Shown here: piece after piece, positions 16,996-27,729 of the stretch
Layout of the letters: every line of letters starts with the position of its first letter
Position numbering within the stretch: the stretch's first letter is position 1
Source of the DNA: Sediminibacterium sp. C3
Lineage (GTDB): Bacteria; Bacteroidota; Bacteroidia; Chitinophagales; Chitinophagaceae
Reading direction: 5' to 3'
Length of the DNA stretch: 64,000 nt
NCBI RefSeq assembly: GCF_000508085.1
Contig: NZ_KI669560.1
Coordinates: 2,607,815-2,671,814, forward strand
Position numbers and translations under genes: made by a program
The notes under the pieces: generated by a model
What the model was told of the DNA's origin: nothing
Database searches by the model: none
Seen by the model: the letters and a program-made list of their open reading frames with translations, nothing else

Positions 16996-16998
16996 TAA

Positions 16999-17982
<984 letters not shown>

Positions 17983-17992
17983 AAGAATAATT

Positions 17993-19294
17993 TTATGGTC
18001 TACCTACACTTTCGTAGTGGTAACCCAGGCCTGTAATAAATTTAACATCAAATAAGTTTCTACCATCAAAAATGACTTTGTTCTTTAATCTGGTTTCAAT
18101 CATTTCAAAATCAGGTGTTCTGAACTCACTCCATTCTGTAGCAATAATCAGTGCATCTGCACCTTCCAGAGCATCATACTGACTTTCAGCATATTTAACT
18201 TTGTCTCCGATGGTATTCTTTACATTCGGCATAGCTTCCGGATCATAAGCAGTTACCGTAGCTCCGGCAGCTACCAGGGCATCAATTACATACAATGCCG
18301 GCGCTTCTCTGATATCATCTGTGTTGGGCTTAAAAGCAAGTCCCCATAAAGCAAAATGCTTGCCTTTCAAATTTCCATTGAAGTATTTTTCAATTTTTGG
18401 AATTAAATGCAACTTCTGAGCTTCGTTTACTTCTTCAACAGCTTTCAATATCTTAAAGTCGTAGCTCACTTCTTCAGAAGACATAATCAAAGCCTGCACA
18501 TCTTTGGGGAAACAGCTACCCCCATATCCGATACCGGGGAAAAGAAAACGCTTTCCAATCCGGTCATCAGATCCAATCCCCCTTCTAACCATATCAACAT
18601 CGGCACCCACTTTCTCACATAGCTGTGCAATTTCATTCATGAATGAAATTTTTGTTGCAAGAAAAGAATTGGCAGCGTACTTGGTTAATTCAGCAGACTT
18701 TTCATCCATGAAAATCACCGGATTTCCCTGACGTACAAACGGCGCATATAAATCTGACATTAACTTTTTGGCTCTCTCAGAACGGGTACCTACTACTACG
18801 CGGTCTGGCTTCATGAAGTCATCAACTGCAACCCCTTCTCTTAAAAATTCCGGATTGCTGACCACATCAAATTCACCTTTATAATTTTCTGCAACTGCCG
18901 CATACACTTTTTCTGCTGTACCAACAGGAACCGTACTCTTATCAACCAGTACTTTATAGTCAGTCATGATTTTCCCAAGATCTTTGGCAACACCTAACAC
19001 ATAACGCAAATCCGCAGCTCCGCCTTCTCCCGGAGGAGTTGGCAATGCAAGAAAAACAATCTCAGCATCTTTCACGCCTTCTGCCAGATTGGTAGTAAAG
19101 GTTAATCTTCCTTCTCGTAAATTTCTCAAAAAGATTTTTTCCAGTCCTGGCTCGTAAATGGTGATTTCACCATTGGATAGTTTATTTACTTTGTTCTGGT
19201 CAATGTCTATACAGGTTACTTTGTTTCCTGTTTCAGAGAAGCAGGTACCTGTAACCAGTCCTACATAACCTGTTCCTACAACGGCAATTTTCAT
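17993..19294 (-). CDS. ugd: UDP-glucose 6-dehydrogenase
   Basis: 433 aa. Two NAD-dependent oxidations turn UDP-glucose into UDP-glucuronate. The N-terminal [14 protein letters not shown]ossmann motif, the catalytic cysteine in [16 protein letters not shown] (about residues 255-270) and the C-terminal UDP-binding domain ([18 protein letters not shown]) are all present. It lies between the aminotransferase and UDP-xylose synthase genes with gaps of 5 and 10 bases, so it is a tight operon. Confidence 0.96.
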   Translation of the reverse strand: MKIAVVGTGYVGLVTGTCFSETGNKVTCIDIDQNKVNKLSNGEITIYEPGLEKIFLRNLREGRLTFTTNLAEGVKDAEIVFLALPTPPGEGGAADLRYVLGVAKDLGKIMTDYKVLVDKSTVPVGTAEKVYAAVAENYKGEFDVVSNPEFLREGVAVDDFMKPDRVVVGTRSERAKKLMSDLYAPFVRQGNPVIFMDEKSAELTKYAANSFLATKISFMNEIAQLCEKVGADVDMVRRGIGSDDRIGKRFLFPGIGYGGSCFPKDVQALIMSSEEVSYDFKILKAVEEVNEAQKLHLIPKIEKYFNGNLKGKHFALWGLAFKPNTDDIREAPALYVIDALVAAGATVTAYDPEAMPNVKNTIGDKVKYAESQYDALEGADALIIATEWSEFRTPDFEMIETRLKNKVIFDGRNLFDVKFITGLGYHYESVGRP

Positions 19295-19299
19295 AAAAA

Positions 19300-20430
19300 T
19301 TATTTATTGATAAAGTTTAATACATGAGTTGTGATATGATTCAGTTGGTCCTGATCCATTTCAGTATGAATTGGAAGAGAAATTACGGAATTTGTTAATG
19401 CATCGGTCACTGGCATCAAAATTTCTTTTAATCCGAAACTGGAAAACATATCCTGTCTATGGCCGGGTACCGGATAATAAATCATAGAAGGTATTTTTTG
19501 TTCTGCCAAATAAGCCACCAAACCATCCCTGTCTACCCCGTGTAATTGCATGGTATATTGATGGTATACATGGGTACTATAGGGAGCTACAAAAGGTGTT
19601 GTAATTGCTGGAATGCCTGCAAATGCTTTATTATAAAAAGCGGCAACCGACTGTCGCGCGGCATTGTATTCATCCAGTTTTTTCAGTTTAATATTCAACA
19701 CTGCCGCCTGAATGGAATCCAGCCTTGAATTACATCCCACCACTTCATGGTAGTATCTCTTTTGCTGACCATGATTGGCAATCATTTTCATCTGATGAGC
19801 CAGCGCATCATCATTGGTAAATATGGCACCCCCATCTCCATAGGCCCCCAGGTTTTTAGAGGGATAAAAACTGGTAGCCCCGATAGTACCAATGGTTCCT
19901 GTTTTCTTTTTTGTGCCATCTGAAAAGGTATAATCACAGCCAATAGCTTGCGCATTGTCTTCAATTACGTACAATCCAAACTCTTGGGCAATCTCCATAA
20001 CTTCTTCCATAGGGGCTGCATGACCATATAAATGAACAGGCACTATGGCTTTTGTTTTAGGGGTTATGGCTTTTCTAATTGCAGCAGGATCAATACAAAA
20101 TGTCTGGGGATCCACTTCTACAAAAACAGGGGTAAGTTTTAACAAAGCCACTACTTCAGTGGTAGCAATATAGGTGAAGGATGGAGTTATTACTTCATCT
20201 CCCGGCTGCAAACCCAATGCCATCATAGCAATTTGAAGGGCATCCGTTCCGTTGGCACAAGGGATTGTATGTTTTACATTCAAATAAGCCCCCAAATCCC
20301 GGGTAAACTCTTGTACTGCCTTTCCATTGATATAAGCAGCAGTATCTAAAACCTCATGGATGGCAGCATCCACCTCTTTTTTTATTGCTAAATACTGAGA
20401 ATGGGTATCCACCATCTGTATAGAACGCAT
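19300..20430 (-). CDS. DegT/DnrJ/EryC1 family sugar aminotransferase
   Basis: 376 aa. A PLP-dependent nucleotide-sugar aminotransferase with the Schiff-base lysine K192 in TSFYPSKNLGAYGDGG and the acidic PLP-nitrogen contact in VIEDNAQAIG (about 155-164). It is the first gene of the operon aminotransferase-ugd-UXS-rfbD-methyltransferase. It is a paralogue of the aminotransferase near nusG (shared FYPSKNLGA motif) but clearly diverged. It has no partner ketoisomerase or dehydratase beside it, so its keto-sugar substrate is unclear. Confidence 0.88.
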   Translation of the reverse strand: MRSIQMVDTHSQYLAIKKEVDAAIHEVLDTAAYINGKAVQEFTRDLGAYLNVKHTIPCANGTDALQIAMMALGLQPGDEVITPSFTYIATTEVVALLKLTPVFVEVDPQTFCIDPAAIRKAITPKTKAIVPVHLYGHAAPMEEVMEIAQEFGLYVIEDNAQAIGCDYTFSDGTKKKTGTIGTIGATSFYPSKNLGAYGDGGAIFTNDDALAHQMKMIANHGQQKRYYHEVVGCNSRLDSIQAAVLNIKLKKLDEYNAARQSVAAFYNKAFAGIPAITTPFVAPYSTHVYHQYTMQLHGVDRDGLVAYLAEQKIPSMIYYPVPGHRQDMFSSFGLKEILMPVTDALTNSVISLPIHTEMDQDQLNHITTHVLNFINK

Positions 20431-20482
20431 ATATAAATTTTAACTACAAAATTACTATAAAATCAACAACAAAGATTTGAGT

Positions 20483-20490
20483 TACTTTTG
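20483..20490 (+). promoter_or_regulatory. Putative -7 box upstream of waaA
   Basis: TACTTTTG matches TAnnTTTG and ends 7 bases before the waaA ATG, which would give a leaderless or nearly leaderless mRNA. No good -33 TTTG is seen at the expected distance. Confidence 0.4.
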
Positions 20491-20497
20491 TTCCAAT

Positions 20498-21757
20498 ATG
20501 AAATGGGCATACTTTTTATTTACCCGATTATACCCGCTGATTGCCTGGTTGATTTCCCCATTCAACCGCAAAGCAGCCCTATGGGTGGATGGCCGGAAAA
20601 ATTTGCTTGAAAAATTTAGAATAACATTCGAAAAAAATCAGGAGCCGGTTATCTGGATGCATGCCGCATCATTAGGTGAATTTGAACAAGGATTACCCAT
20701 AGCTGAGCAACTCAAAGTTGCATATCCAGGCCATCGACTTCTTTTAACCTTTTTCTCTCCCTCAGGGTACGAGAACAGAAAAAATCATCCCATTGCCGAT
20801 TGGGTTTTTTATCTACCCATGGACAGTGCTGTTCATGCACAAAAACTAATTGAATATACCCAACCCAAATTAGTCCTCTTTGTTAAGTATGAATTCTGGT
20901 ATTACTATTTAAAAACTTTGCATCAACATAAGATACCTGTTTTACTGGTTTCCGGCGTCTTCCGTTCCAATCAGCTTTTCTTTAAATTATTCGGGGGATT
21001 TTACCGCTCGCTCCTGCAATACTTCACACATTTCTTTTTACAGGACCAGGGCTCAGCCAACTTATTGATGCCTATTGTTTCAGCAAGCCGCATCAGTGTT
21101 TCCGGCGATACCCGATTCGACAGAGTAATTACCATTGCTGCGGCAGCCCAATCCTTTTCTGCAATTGAAAAATTTGCCAATGAGCAACCATTAATTATTG
21201 CCGGAAGTACCTGGAGTGAAGATGACAAAGTATTGCATCATTTTGCCATCAGTCATCCCGAAGTAAAGTGGATTATTGCCCCCCATCATATTGAGAAGGA
21301 AAGACTTGAGGAATGTTTACGATTCTACCCCTCTTCTATTCTATATTCAAGCTATGTGTCGGCTAGCCAAGAGGAAAGAAACAAGGTAAACACCCTTATC
21401 ATTGACAATATTGGCATACTTAGTCAATTGTACCAATATGCCACTATCGCCTTTATCGGAGGGGGGTTTACCAGTCAGGGTATTCACAATACCATTGAAG
21501 CAGCAGTTTTTGGGAAGCCCGTTGTTTTTGGACCCGTATATGATAAATACCTTGAAGCAGTAGAACTTATTGAAACAGGAGGAGCTGAATCTGTAGAGAC
21601 TATCTTAATGTTAGAAGAAAGTTTTAATTCTCTATTGGTTCATGAGGAAAAACGAAATAAAATGGGGGAAGCAGCCAGAAACTTAGTACTATCAAAAGCC
21701 GGAGCCACCCAATTTATTCTCAGTTATATTCAGGAAAAGCGTCTTTTGACCAACTGA
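20498..21757 (+). CDS. waaA: 3-deoxy-D-manno-octulosonic acid (Kdo) transferase
   Basis: 419 aa from the ATG at MKWAYFLFTRLYPL. A GT30 enzyme that adds Kdo to lipid IVA on the inner face of the plasma membrane. It has an N-terminal membrane anchor (about residues 3-22), the family signature WMHAASLGEFEQGLP (about 52-66) and the C-terminal donor-binding region AFIGGGFTSQGIHNTIEAA. A TTG-initiated extension upstream is rejected. It shows that this organism makes Kdo-containing LPS. It overlaps a convergent gene by 28 bases. Confidence 0.94.
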   Translation: MKWAYFLFTRLYPLIAWLISPFNRKAALWVDGRKNLLEKFRITFEKNQEPVIWMHAASLGEFEQGLPIAEQLKVAYPGHRLLLTFFSPSGYENRKNHPIADWVFYLPMDSAVHAQKLIEYTQPKLVLFVKYEFWYYYLKTLHQHKIPVLLVSGVFRSNQLFFKLFGGFYRSLLQYFTHFFLQDQGSANLLMPIVSASRISVSGDTRFDRVITIAAAAQSFSAIEKFANEQPLIIAGSTWSEDDKVLHHFAISHPEVKWIIAPHHIEKERLEECLRFYPSSILYSSYVSASQEERNKVNTLIIDNIGILSQLYQYATIAFIGGGFTSQGIHNTIEAAVFGKPVVFGPVYDKYLEAVELIETGGAESVETILMLEESFNSLLVHEEKRNKMGEAARNLVLSKAGATQFILSYIQEKRLLTN

Positions 21758-22407
21758 TCAAATAATTTAACAGTAGGATTCTCTTCCAGCCAACCAAGCT
21801 TAACCTTTAATTCCCGCTGAATCCAATATTGTGCTTCAGGGTAAATATTAAAGCCGTTGATGGTCTTGATACTTCTCTCATACATATTCTCGTCACCTCT
21901 GAACAGATGATTGATAAACAAGTATCTATCGTTAATACTAATTGCTTTTTTAAGATCTCTTACCGGCGTTTCGTCTAGCATATTGGCCACTTCAACCGTA
22001 TATTCCTTTAACTGCTCATTCAATTCGGGAATATCATTAATCAAAAGTTCATTCACTTCTTTTACCTGTAGCTCCACTTCAGGAACCACTGTAGGAACAA
22101 CTGGTTGGTGAATCAATGTGGGTATTTCTGTGAAAGATTCAAAAAAGGAATGACCATTAGACAATTTTGCTACTTTCTCATCCTGTCTGGATGAAACTGG
22201 TGGCGGAACTGGTTCTGATTCAACAGAAGAATTAGTTATGGCTACGGAAGGCATAACAACCGCTACTTTTGAACTTGAAATATTGGAAGGCTTGTGCATT
22301 TGCAACTCCGCCAATAATAGCTGCGCCGTGATAGACAATTTATCCACCGCTTCCTTACGGCTAAATTGTTCTTGTAATTTATTAATTAAAGTACCTACTC
22401 TTTCCAT
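21730..22407 (-). CDS. Conserved hypothetical protein, Bacteroidota type
   Basis: 225 aa from the ATG at [15 protein letters not shown]; a TTG start 9 codons earlier is less likely. The N-terminal 45 residues look helical, followed by a proline/serine-rich low-complexity linker (about 46-105). A well-ordered C-terminal domain (about 145-225) contains [20 protein letters not shown] and ends [21 protein letters not shown] recognise the C-terminal pattern as common in Bacteroidota but not its function. It is cytoplasmic by the absence of signal or membrane segments, and convergent with waaA. Confidence 0.7.
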   Translation of the reverse strand: MERVGTLINKLQEQFSRKEAVDKLSITAQLLLAELQMHKPSNISSSKVAVVMPSVAITNSSVESEPVPPPVSSRQDEKVAKLSNGHSFFESFTEIPTLIHQPVVPTVVPEVELQVKEVNELLINDIPELNEQLKEYTVEVANMLDETPVRDLKKAISINDRYLFINHLFRGDENMYERSIKTINGFNIYPEAQYWIQRELKVKLGWLEENPTVKLFDQLVKRRFS

Positions 22408-22483
22408 AGGAAGCAATACTTTTGGGTTATCCAAAGAAGCAACTTATCAATCTAAAACGAATTTTAAGCTATTTTATTGTTAC

Positions 22484-23047
22484 ATGTTTATTGAACCCAA
22501 TTTATCAGGAGAAAGAAGAGGCTGGATCGAAGTAATCTGTGGCAGCATGTTCAGCGGCAAAACAGAGGAATTGATCAGAAGATTAAAGAGAGCCAAAATT
22601 GCCAATTTAAAGGTAGAAATCTTTAAACCAGCTGTTGACAAGCGATACGATGAAAACGACGTGGTTAGCCATGATGCCAATACCATCACTTCTACCCCAA
22701 TAGAAAACTCTCAGACCATTTTATTAATGGCACAGGATGTTGATGTGGTGGGTATTGACGAAGCACAGTTTTTTGATGCAGAAATTGCTGAGGTTTGCGA
22801 AAAACTGGCTTTAAGAGGGGTTCGGGTAATAGTGGCTGGTCTGGACATGGACTATATGGGCAAACCCTTCGGACAAATGCCTTATTTGTTGGCAACTGCA
22901 GATTATATTACCAAGCTACACGCCATTTGCATGAAATGTGGCAATATTGCCAATATTTCCTATCGCAAAACCAGTGATGAAGGACAGGTTTTATTAGGAG
23001 AGAAAGAAACCTATGAGCCCCGTTGCAGAAAATGTTTTCATGAATAA
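22484..23047 (+). CDS. tdk: Thymidine kinase
   Basis: 187 aa from the ATG at [20 protein letters not shown]; the longer frame upstream is a shadow of the divergent gene. A type II thymidine kinase (nucleoside salvage) with P-loop [11 protein letters not shown] (about residues 20-30), the catalytic-site DEAQFF (about 88-93) and zinc cysteines in CMKCG and CRKC near the C-terminus. The downstream ccmB start overlaps its last codons by 8 bases. Confidence 0.96.
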   Translation: MFIEPNLSGERRGWIEVICGSMFSGKTEELIRRLKRAKIANLKVEIFKPAVDKRYDENDVVSHDANTITSTPIENSQTILLMAQDVDVVGIDEAQFFDAEIAEVCEKLALRGVRVIVAGLDMDYMGKPFGQMPYLLATADYITKLHAICMKCGNIANISYRKTSDEGQVLLGEKETYEPRCRKCFHE

Positions 23048-23699
23048 TTTTAGTTTAATATTAGCACTTCTAAAAAAAGACATATTACTGGAAACCCGCC
23101 AGCAATACAGCTTTTACGGAGTGCTATTGTACATAGCATCCAGCACTTTTGTGGTATACTTAACCATGGGGCAGCCTGAAGATAAAGTATGGAATGGCCT
23201 TTTCTGGGTATTGCAATTATTTATTTGCATTAACGCTGTAGCCAAAAGTTTCTTACAGGAAAACAGAGGCCGAATGTTGTACTACTATAGCCTTAGTTCC
23301 CCCTTGCACTTCGTACTGGCTAAACTACTATTCAATGCCATCCTCATGCTTTTCATGACTTTATTAAGCATTGGCATTTTCAGTTTGCTACTGGGCAATC
23401 CAACGGTCCGTTTCATGGAATTTGTGCTGGTAAGCCTCCTGGGTGGGATCAGTTTAAGTATGGTGTTTACTTTTTTAGCTGCAATTGCAGCCAAGGCTCA
23501 GCAACAAGCGGCCATGATGGCAATTATGGGTTTCCCCATTATCATCCCCCAATTGCTGCTGCTCACGAAAGTTTCAGGGGCTGCGTTTACATCCGCCATA
23601 CAAAACGGTTGGTGGCAAATGGTGGCCTTGCTATTCGTTCTTGACCTGTTGGTTTTGGCCTTGGCCGTAATTTTATTTCCATTTCTCTGGAAGGACTAA
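23040..23699 (+). CDS. ccmB: Heme exporter membrane protein CcmB
   Basis: 219 aa from the ATG inside the tdk stop region (E. coli CcmB is about the same length). It is an integral membrane component of the CcmAB transporter for cytochrome c maturation system I. Six hydrophobic segments are visible (first at about residues 26-43, last at about 193-213). An upstream ATG at 23013 is possible but would overlap tdk by more. ccmC lies about 3 kb away on the other strand, and ccmA is not in the window, so the ccm genes are scattered. Confidence 0.88.
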   Translation: MNNFSLILALLKKDILLETRQQYSFYGVLLYIASSTFVVYLTMGQPEDKVWNGLFWVLQLFICINAVAKSFLQENRGRMLYYYSLSSPLHFVLAKLLFNAILMLFMTLLSIGIFSLLLGNPTVRFMEFVLVSLLGGISLSMVFTFLAAIAAKAQQQAAMMAIMGFPIIIPQLLLLTKVSGAAFTSAIQNGWWQMVALLFVLDLLVLALAVILFPFLWKD

Positions 23700-23709
23700 T
23701 CCGGAGGGA

Positions 23710-24480
23710 TTAGAACCGCAGGTGCCTTACAGTTAAGCCCTTATTAATTAGTTGCTTTAAAGAGTCGATGCCTATTTTCAAATGCTTATCTACAAACTGA
23801 GCAGTCACTTTAGAATCACTGGCTTCTGTTTTTACTCCTTCCGGAATCATTGGCTGATCGCTCACCAGCAATAAAGCTCCGGTTGGAATTTTATTGAAAA
23901 AACCTACGGTAAAAATGGTAGCGGTTTCCATATCGATTGCATAGGCTCTTACTTTTTGCAGATAGGCTTTAAACTCCTCATCATGCTCCCATACTCTTCT
24001 GTTGGTTGTATAAACAGTACCCGTCCAATAGTCCACTTCATAATCTCTGATGGTTGTTGAAATTGCTTTCTGCAGGGCGAAAGCAGGCATTGCAGGAACT
24101 TCCGGAGGAAAATAGTCATTCGATGTACCTTCACCACGGATGGCAGCAATTGGCAAAATTAAATCCCCGATTTTATTTCTTCTTTTTAACCCACCGCATT
24201 TACCTAAAAACAGAACAGCTTCCGGCTCAATGGCAGTCAGCAGATCCATAATAGTAGCAGCGCCCGGACTACCCATTCCAAAATTGATAATGGTTATTCC
24301 GTCAGCAGTGGCACATTGCATAGGCCGATCCAATCCAACAATCGGAACATTGTTCCATTCTGCAAACATTTTCACATAATTACTGAAATTAGTAAGCAGA
24401 ATATATTTTCCAAAATTCTCTAGTTTTTCTCCTGTATAACGTGGCAACCAGTTGTCTACTATTTCTTCTCTCGTTTTCAT
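23710..24480 (-). CDS. AMP nucleosidase (short Bacteroidota type)
   Basis: 256 aa from ATG MKTREEIVDNWL. A purine-nucleosidase-fold enzyme that hydrolyses AMP to adenine and ribose-5-phosphate. The phosphorylase-fold phosphate/nucleoside site is seen as FGMGSPGAATIMDLL (about residues 67-81), GKCGGLKRRNKIGD and AIDMETATIF with VSDQPM. It lacks the N-terminal extension of E. coli Amn, as is usual in Bacteroidota. It converges on ccmB with an 11-base gap. Confidence 0.9.
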   Translation of the reverse strand: MKTREEIVDNWLPRYTGEKLENFGKYILLTNFSNYVKMFAEWNNVPIVGLDRPMQCATADGITIINFGMGSPGAATIMDLLTAIEPEAVLFLGKCGGLKRRNKIGDLILPIAAIRGEGTSNDYFPPEVPAMPAFALQKAISTTIRDYEVDYWTGTVYTTNRRVWEHDEEFKAYLQKVRAYAIDMETATIFTVGFFNKIPTGALLLVSDQPMIPEGVKTEASDSKVTAQFVDKHLKIGIDSLKQLINKGLTVRHLRF

Positions 24481-24547
24481 ATGCAATAATTTAACTTGTA
24501 AATATACAAATTAGCCCTGATTTATGCAGTAATCTTAAATTGCACCT

Positions 24548-24979
24548 ATGAATATCCTGTTCCCCGCCTACGAGCCCAGGTTACAAAAACAAGACGACAA
24601 AGTATTTACCTGGTGTCTGATCAGAAAAAAATGGGTACTGTTTACGAAAGAAGAATGGGTAAGACAGAACTGGTTAAATTATTTATTAAACCAGCTTCAG
24701 TATCCAGCTTCTATGATTGCGGTAGAAAGAGGAATTCAATTAGGCGAATTAACAAAGCGGGTTGATATCTTGGTTTTCAAAGCCAGCTTGCCCTGGCTTT
24801 TAATTGAGTGCAAGGAAGAGGATACTACTTTAACAGAAAGTACCGTCCGGCAAATTCTCAGTTATCAGACAGTTTTACAGACCGGTTTTTTAGTCATTAG
24901 CAACGGAAACAATACAAGAGGATTTGAAATAAAAGGAACAGAAATCATAGAAATAACAGACTTACCCACTTACTCCTGA
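24548..24979 (+). CDS. Orphan HsdR-N-like (PD-(D/E)XK) protein
   Basis: 143 aa. It resembles the N-terminal domain of type I restriction R subunits (HSDR_N_2 family). A possible PD-(D/E)XK triad lies in RVDILVFKASLPWLLIECKE (D near residue 73, E and K near 88-90). The helicase and other restriction-modification parts are missing here. Such single-domain proteins are widespread in Bacteroidota and their function is unknown. It could be a nuclease or a DNA-binding remnant. Confidence 0.75.
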   Translation: MNILFPAYEPRLQKQDDKVFTWCLIRKKWVLFTKEEWVRQNWLNYLLNQLQYPASMIAVERGIQLGELTKRVDILVFKASLPWLLIECKEEDTTLTESTVRQILSYQTVLQTGFLVISNGNNTRGFEIKGTEIIEITDLPTYS

Positions 24980-25032
24980 AGGGTTTCTGTTAAACTGTAT
25001 AATTGCCAGTAAATGAATTGTTCCAGCTTAAT

Positions 25033-25066
25033 CAAAAAAAATCCCGGTTCTAAACAGAACCGGGAT
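25033..25066 (-). terminator. Rho-independent terminator after glutamate dehydrogenase
   Basis: A perfect 11-bp stem ATCCCGGTTCT/AGAACCGGGAT with a 4-nt loop, followed on the minus strand by eight T. Confidence 0.88.
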
Positions 25067-25087
25067 GCTAAAAAACATTTTATCCTA

Positions 25088-26509
25088 TTAAGGGAAGATA
25101 CCCAATTCAGTATAAGAAGTACCTACTTTGTTAATGGCACAAACATAGGCAGCTGTTCTCATATCAGGAATGGCTGGATTTTCTTTCCAGATGGCCATGA
25201 TTTCTCTGGTTGCAGCAATCATAGACTCTTCCAGACCACTGTGAACCAAATCTACTTCCTCTGGTCCGTGCAAAATAATATTGCGTTCCGCAGCACTCAC
25301 TGTTTTTCCAGTCAGTTCTTCCAGCTGAGTCAGAATTTTGGTATTTAAATTTTCAGTAAATCTTTTTTCCATTCTACCATATCGAACATGGCTCAGGTTT
25401 TTTAACCATTCAAAATAAGAAACAGTAACACCACCTGCATTCAGATACATATCTGGAACTACCAACACCCCTTTTTTAGCAAATACCTCGTCCGCTTCAG
25501 GAGTCAAAGGACCATTGGCTGCTTCCCCGATAATTTTTGCCTTCACGCGAGGCGCATTTTCACCATTAATTACATTTTCCAATGCGGCAGGAATTAAAAT
25601 ATCACATTCCATTTCAAGCGCATCTCCGCTTTTTGCAATATTGGTTGCTCCAGGGAAATTCAGAATAGAACCTGTTGCTTTTCTGTGCTGGAAAACTTCC
25701 TCTTCGTTCAATCCATTTGCATTGTAAATAGCACCTTCATATTCAGCAATAGCGATTACTTTGGAGCCATTCTCACGGAAGAACTTGGCAGTATGATAAC
25801 CCACATTACCTAATCCCTGAACTATCACAGTCTTACCAACAACGCCGGTTGACAAACCTAATTTCTCCATCACATCCTGCATATTGCAGACTTCGCGGAT
25901 ACCGTAAAAAACACCGAGCCCGGTAGCTTCTTTTCTTCCGCGAACACCGCCCTGTGTTACCGGCTTACCAGTAACACAACCCGCCGCATCAATTTCACCA
26001 GGTTTCAAAGAAGCATAAGTATCTACAATCCATGACATTTCACGCTCTCCGGTTCCATAATCAGGAGCCGGTACATCAATACCGGGTCCAATAAAATTCT
26101 TCTTCACCAATTCACTGGTATAACGACGGGTAATTTTTTCCAATTCGTATACGGAGTATTTCTTTGGATTGATTTTAATTCCACCCTTGCCTCCACCAAA
26201 AGGAACATTCACAATTGCGCATTTGTAAGTCATTAATGAGGCAAGTGCCATTACTTCATCCTGATTAACTTCATCACTAAAGCGAATTCCTCCTTTACAA
26301 GGAGACTTGTGCTGGGAGTGTTGTACCCTGTATGCTTCAATCACTTCAATTCTTCCGTCATCCATTTTTACTGGAAAACGCATGCTGTAAATACTGTTAC
26401 AAGCTTTAATTTGTTCTAACAACCCTTTTTCCCATTTGGTAAAACTGGCTGCTTTATCAAAGCTTCTTTCAACACTTTGAAAAAAGCTGTACGGTTGATG
26501 ATTCGACAT
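25088..26509 (-). CDS. gdhA: Glutamate dehydrogenase (Glu/Leu/Phe/Val family)
   Basis: 473 aa from [20 protein letters not shown]. It interconverts glutamate and 2-oxoglutarate plus ammonia. The catalytic-lysine motif [14 protein letters not shown] lies at about residues 102-115, the substrate-site lysine in [14 protein letters not shown], and the Rossmann motif [17 protein letters not shown] at about 219-235. The upstream in-frame extension has no family similarity and is rejected. The size and [15 protein letters not shown] motif fit the hexameric glutamate dehydrogenase group; cofactor preference is not assigned. Confidence 0.9.
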   Translation of the reverse strand: MSNHQPYSFFQSVERSFDKAASFTKWEKGLLEQIKACNSIYSMRFPVKMDDGRIEVIEAYRVQHSQHKSPCKGGIRFSDEVNQDEVMALASLMTYKCAIVNVPFGGGKGGIKINPKKYSVYELEKITRRYTSELVKKNFIGPGIDVPAPDYGTGEREMSWIVDTYASLKPGEIDAAGCVTGKPVTQGGVRGRKEATGLGVFYGIREVCNMQDVMEKLGLSTGVVGKTVIVQGLGNVGYHTAKFFRENGSKVIAIAEYEGAIYNANGLNEEEVFQHRKATGSILNFPGATNIAKSGDALEMECDILIPAALENVINGENAPRVKAKIIGEAANGPLTPEADEVFAKKGVLVVPDMYLNAGGVTVSYFEWLKNLSHVRYGRMEKRFTENLNTKILTQLEELTGKTVSAAERNIILHGPEEVDLVHSGLEESMIAATREIMAIWKENPAIPDMRTAAYVCAINKVGTSYTELGIFP

Positions 26510-26546
26510 GGCAATCGTTTTATTGGTTAAAATCGAAAATGTAAAA

Positions 26547-26762
26547 TTACTTTTTAAAACCCTCTTTTTCAAGACGGGTGATTTTTTTATCAATGTTTAT
26601 CAGGTAGGCGAATAATCCGGCTAAAATGGTGAGTACCACCGCCATTACCACAAAGATTTTTCCATTGCTTCTCATAAGACCTTGCTCTGTATCCTGTGCC
26701 ATTAATTGGGAAGAAATCAGAAAAGCGCTAAGTAATAAGAGGCTGTATTTTATTTTAGTCAT
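26547..26762 (-). CDS. CcmD-family small membrane protein
   Basis: 71 aa. A signal-like first hydrophobic segment (about residues 6-22, ending LMAQ) is followed by a transmembrane helix (about 35-56) and a charged tail, [14 protein letters not shown]. This is the pattern of the CcmD/CcmD-like proteins that follow ccmC and stabilise heme handling in cytochrome c maturation. It overlaps the 3' end of ccmC by 8 bases. Confidence 0.75.
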   Translation of the reverse strand: MTKIKYSLLLLSAFLISSQLMAQDTEQGLMRSNGKIFVVMAVVLTILAGLFAYLINIDKKITRLEKEGFKK

Positions 26763-27435
26763 TATTCTCCAGTTTATCTTTTAAGAGAGAAAATCGTATT
26801 TGTAGGGTACTTATCCAGGTTCCCAACAGGGTCCAACCAATTACTGCCGGATAAAAGACAACTCTCATTTGAGCGTCCATATCCTTTCCGTTTATACCTG
26901 GGTTTCCTTCTGCACCTTGGCCTCCCGGATGCAATGATTCAGTTAGTCTGGGTAAAATCCACAATGTTGGGAAAAGCATGAAAAACGCAAATATGTTGTA
27001 AACAGCACCGATCCGACCTTTCTTATCATCTTCTTTCAAGCTACCCCTGAGCACAAAATAAGCCAGGTATATCAACATGGCTATCGCTGCACCGTTTTGC
27101 TTGGGGTCTCCACTCCAGGGGCTTCCCCACTGATAATTGGCCCAAATAGCTCCGGTTACCAGTCCTAGCATTCCATAAATAACACCGGTAACGGCAAATG
27201 CAACTGCATAGTGATCATTCTTAGCAATAGGGTTTCTCAGGTACCGGATAGAATAGATTAAGGATACCAATAATAAGATCATCATTGTAAACCACATGGG
27301 AACATGGAAGAAGAAGTTCCGGATAGATTCCTTCATTCGGTCATCCAGCCTGGGCACTTTTACGTAAAATCCGTACGTACACGTGTACACCAACAACAGC
27401 AAAGACAATATTTTCCACCAGTATTTCCGAATCAT
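26755..27435 (-). CDS. ccmC: Cytochrome c maturation protein CcmC (heme handling)
   Basis: 226 aa from ATG MIRKYWWKILSLLLL. A six-helix membrane protein that loads heme onto CcmE. The tryptophan-rich WWD-type heme-handling motif is seen in WANYQWGSPWSGDPKQ (about residues 121-136). Candidate heme-ligand histidines are in FFFHVPMWF (about 44-52) and ESLHPGGQG (about 184-192). It is co-transcribed with the CcmD-like gene. The longer upstream frame is unsupported. Confidence 0.9.
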   Translation of the reverse strand: MIRKYWWKILSLLLLVYTCTYGFYVKVPRLDDRMKESIRNFFFHVPMWFTMMILLLVSLIYSIRYLRNPIAKNDHYAVAFAVTGVIYGMLGLVTGAIWANYQWGSPWSGDPKQNGAAIAMLIYLAYFVLRGSLKEDDKKGRIGAVYNIFAFFMLFPTLWILPRLTESLHPGGQGAEGNPGINGKDMDAQMRVVFYPAVIGWTLLGTWISTLQIRFSLLKDKLENND

Positions 27436-27625
27436 TGAATACAATTTTGCCCGAAGTTCTCCTCTGGGTTTGAATAGCTGCAAAATTAGGTGAAAGCAAC
27501 TCAATAAACCTTGCCATTGTGTAAATTTTACCTATCATTAGCAATCTGCGCCATCCGCCACAAGAAACCAGTGGACAAATCTGCATTCCATTGGAAACAA
27601 TGATGGAAAAACCATTGATTTTCGT

Positions 27626-27633
27626 TAGTTTTG
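27626..27633 (+). promoter_or_regulatory. Putative -7 box upstream of queA
   Basis: TAGTTTTG fits TAnnTTTG, about 96 bases before the queA ATG. No clear -33 is at the right distance. The 294-base ccmC-queA divergent gap holds no other supported gene or riboswitch that I can recognise. Confidence 0.35.
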
Positions 27634-27729
27634 CACACTTTCAAATTCATGCCGTAACATGAAGTTATCCTATTCCGCTCTGGCGGATTGAACAACTTGC
27701 TGTGGCTATCATCTTAAAAGATTAGTTAC

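Noticed and set aside
22238..22483. Long N-terminal extension of thymidine kinase
   Set aside because: It is antisense to the divergent conserved gene; P-loop placement fits the ATG at 22484.
27505..27729. preQ1 or other riboswitch upstream of queA
   Set aside because: No recognisable preQ1 pseudoknot pattern; only a -7 box could be supported.
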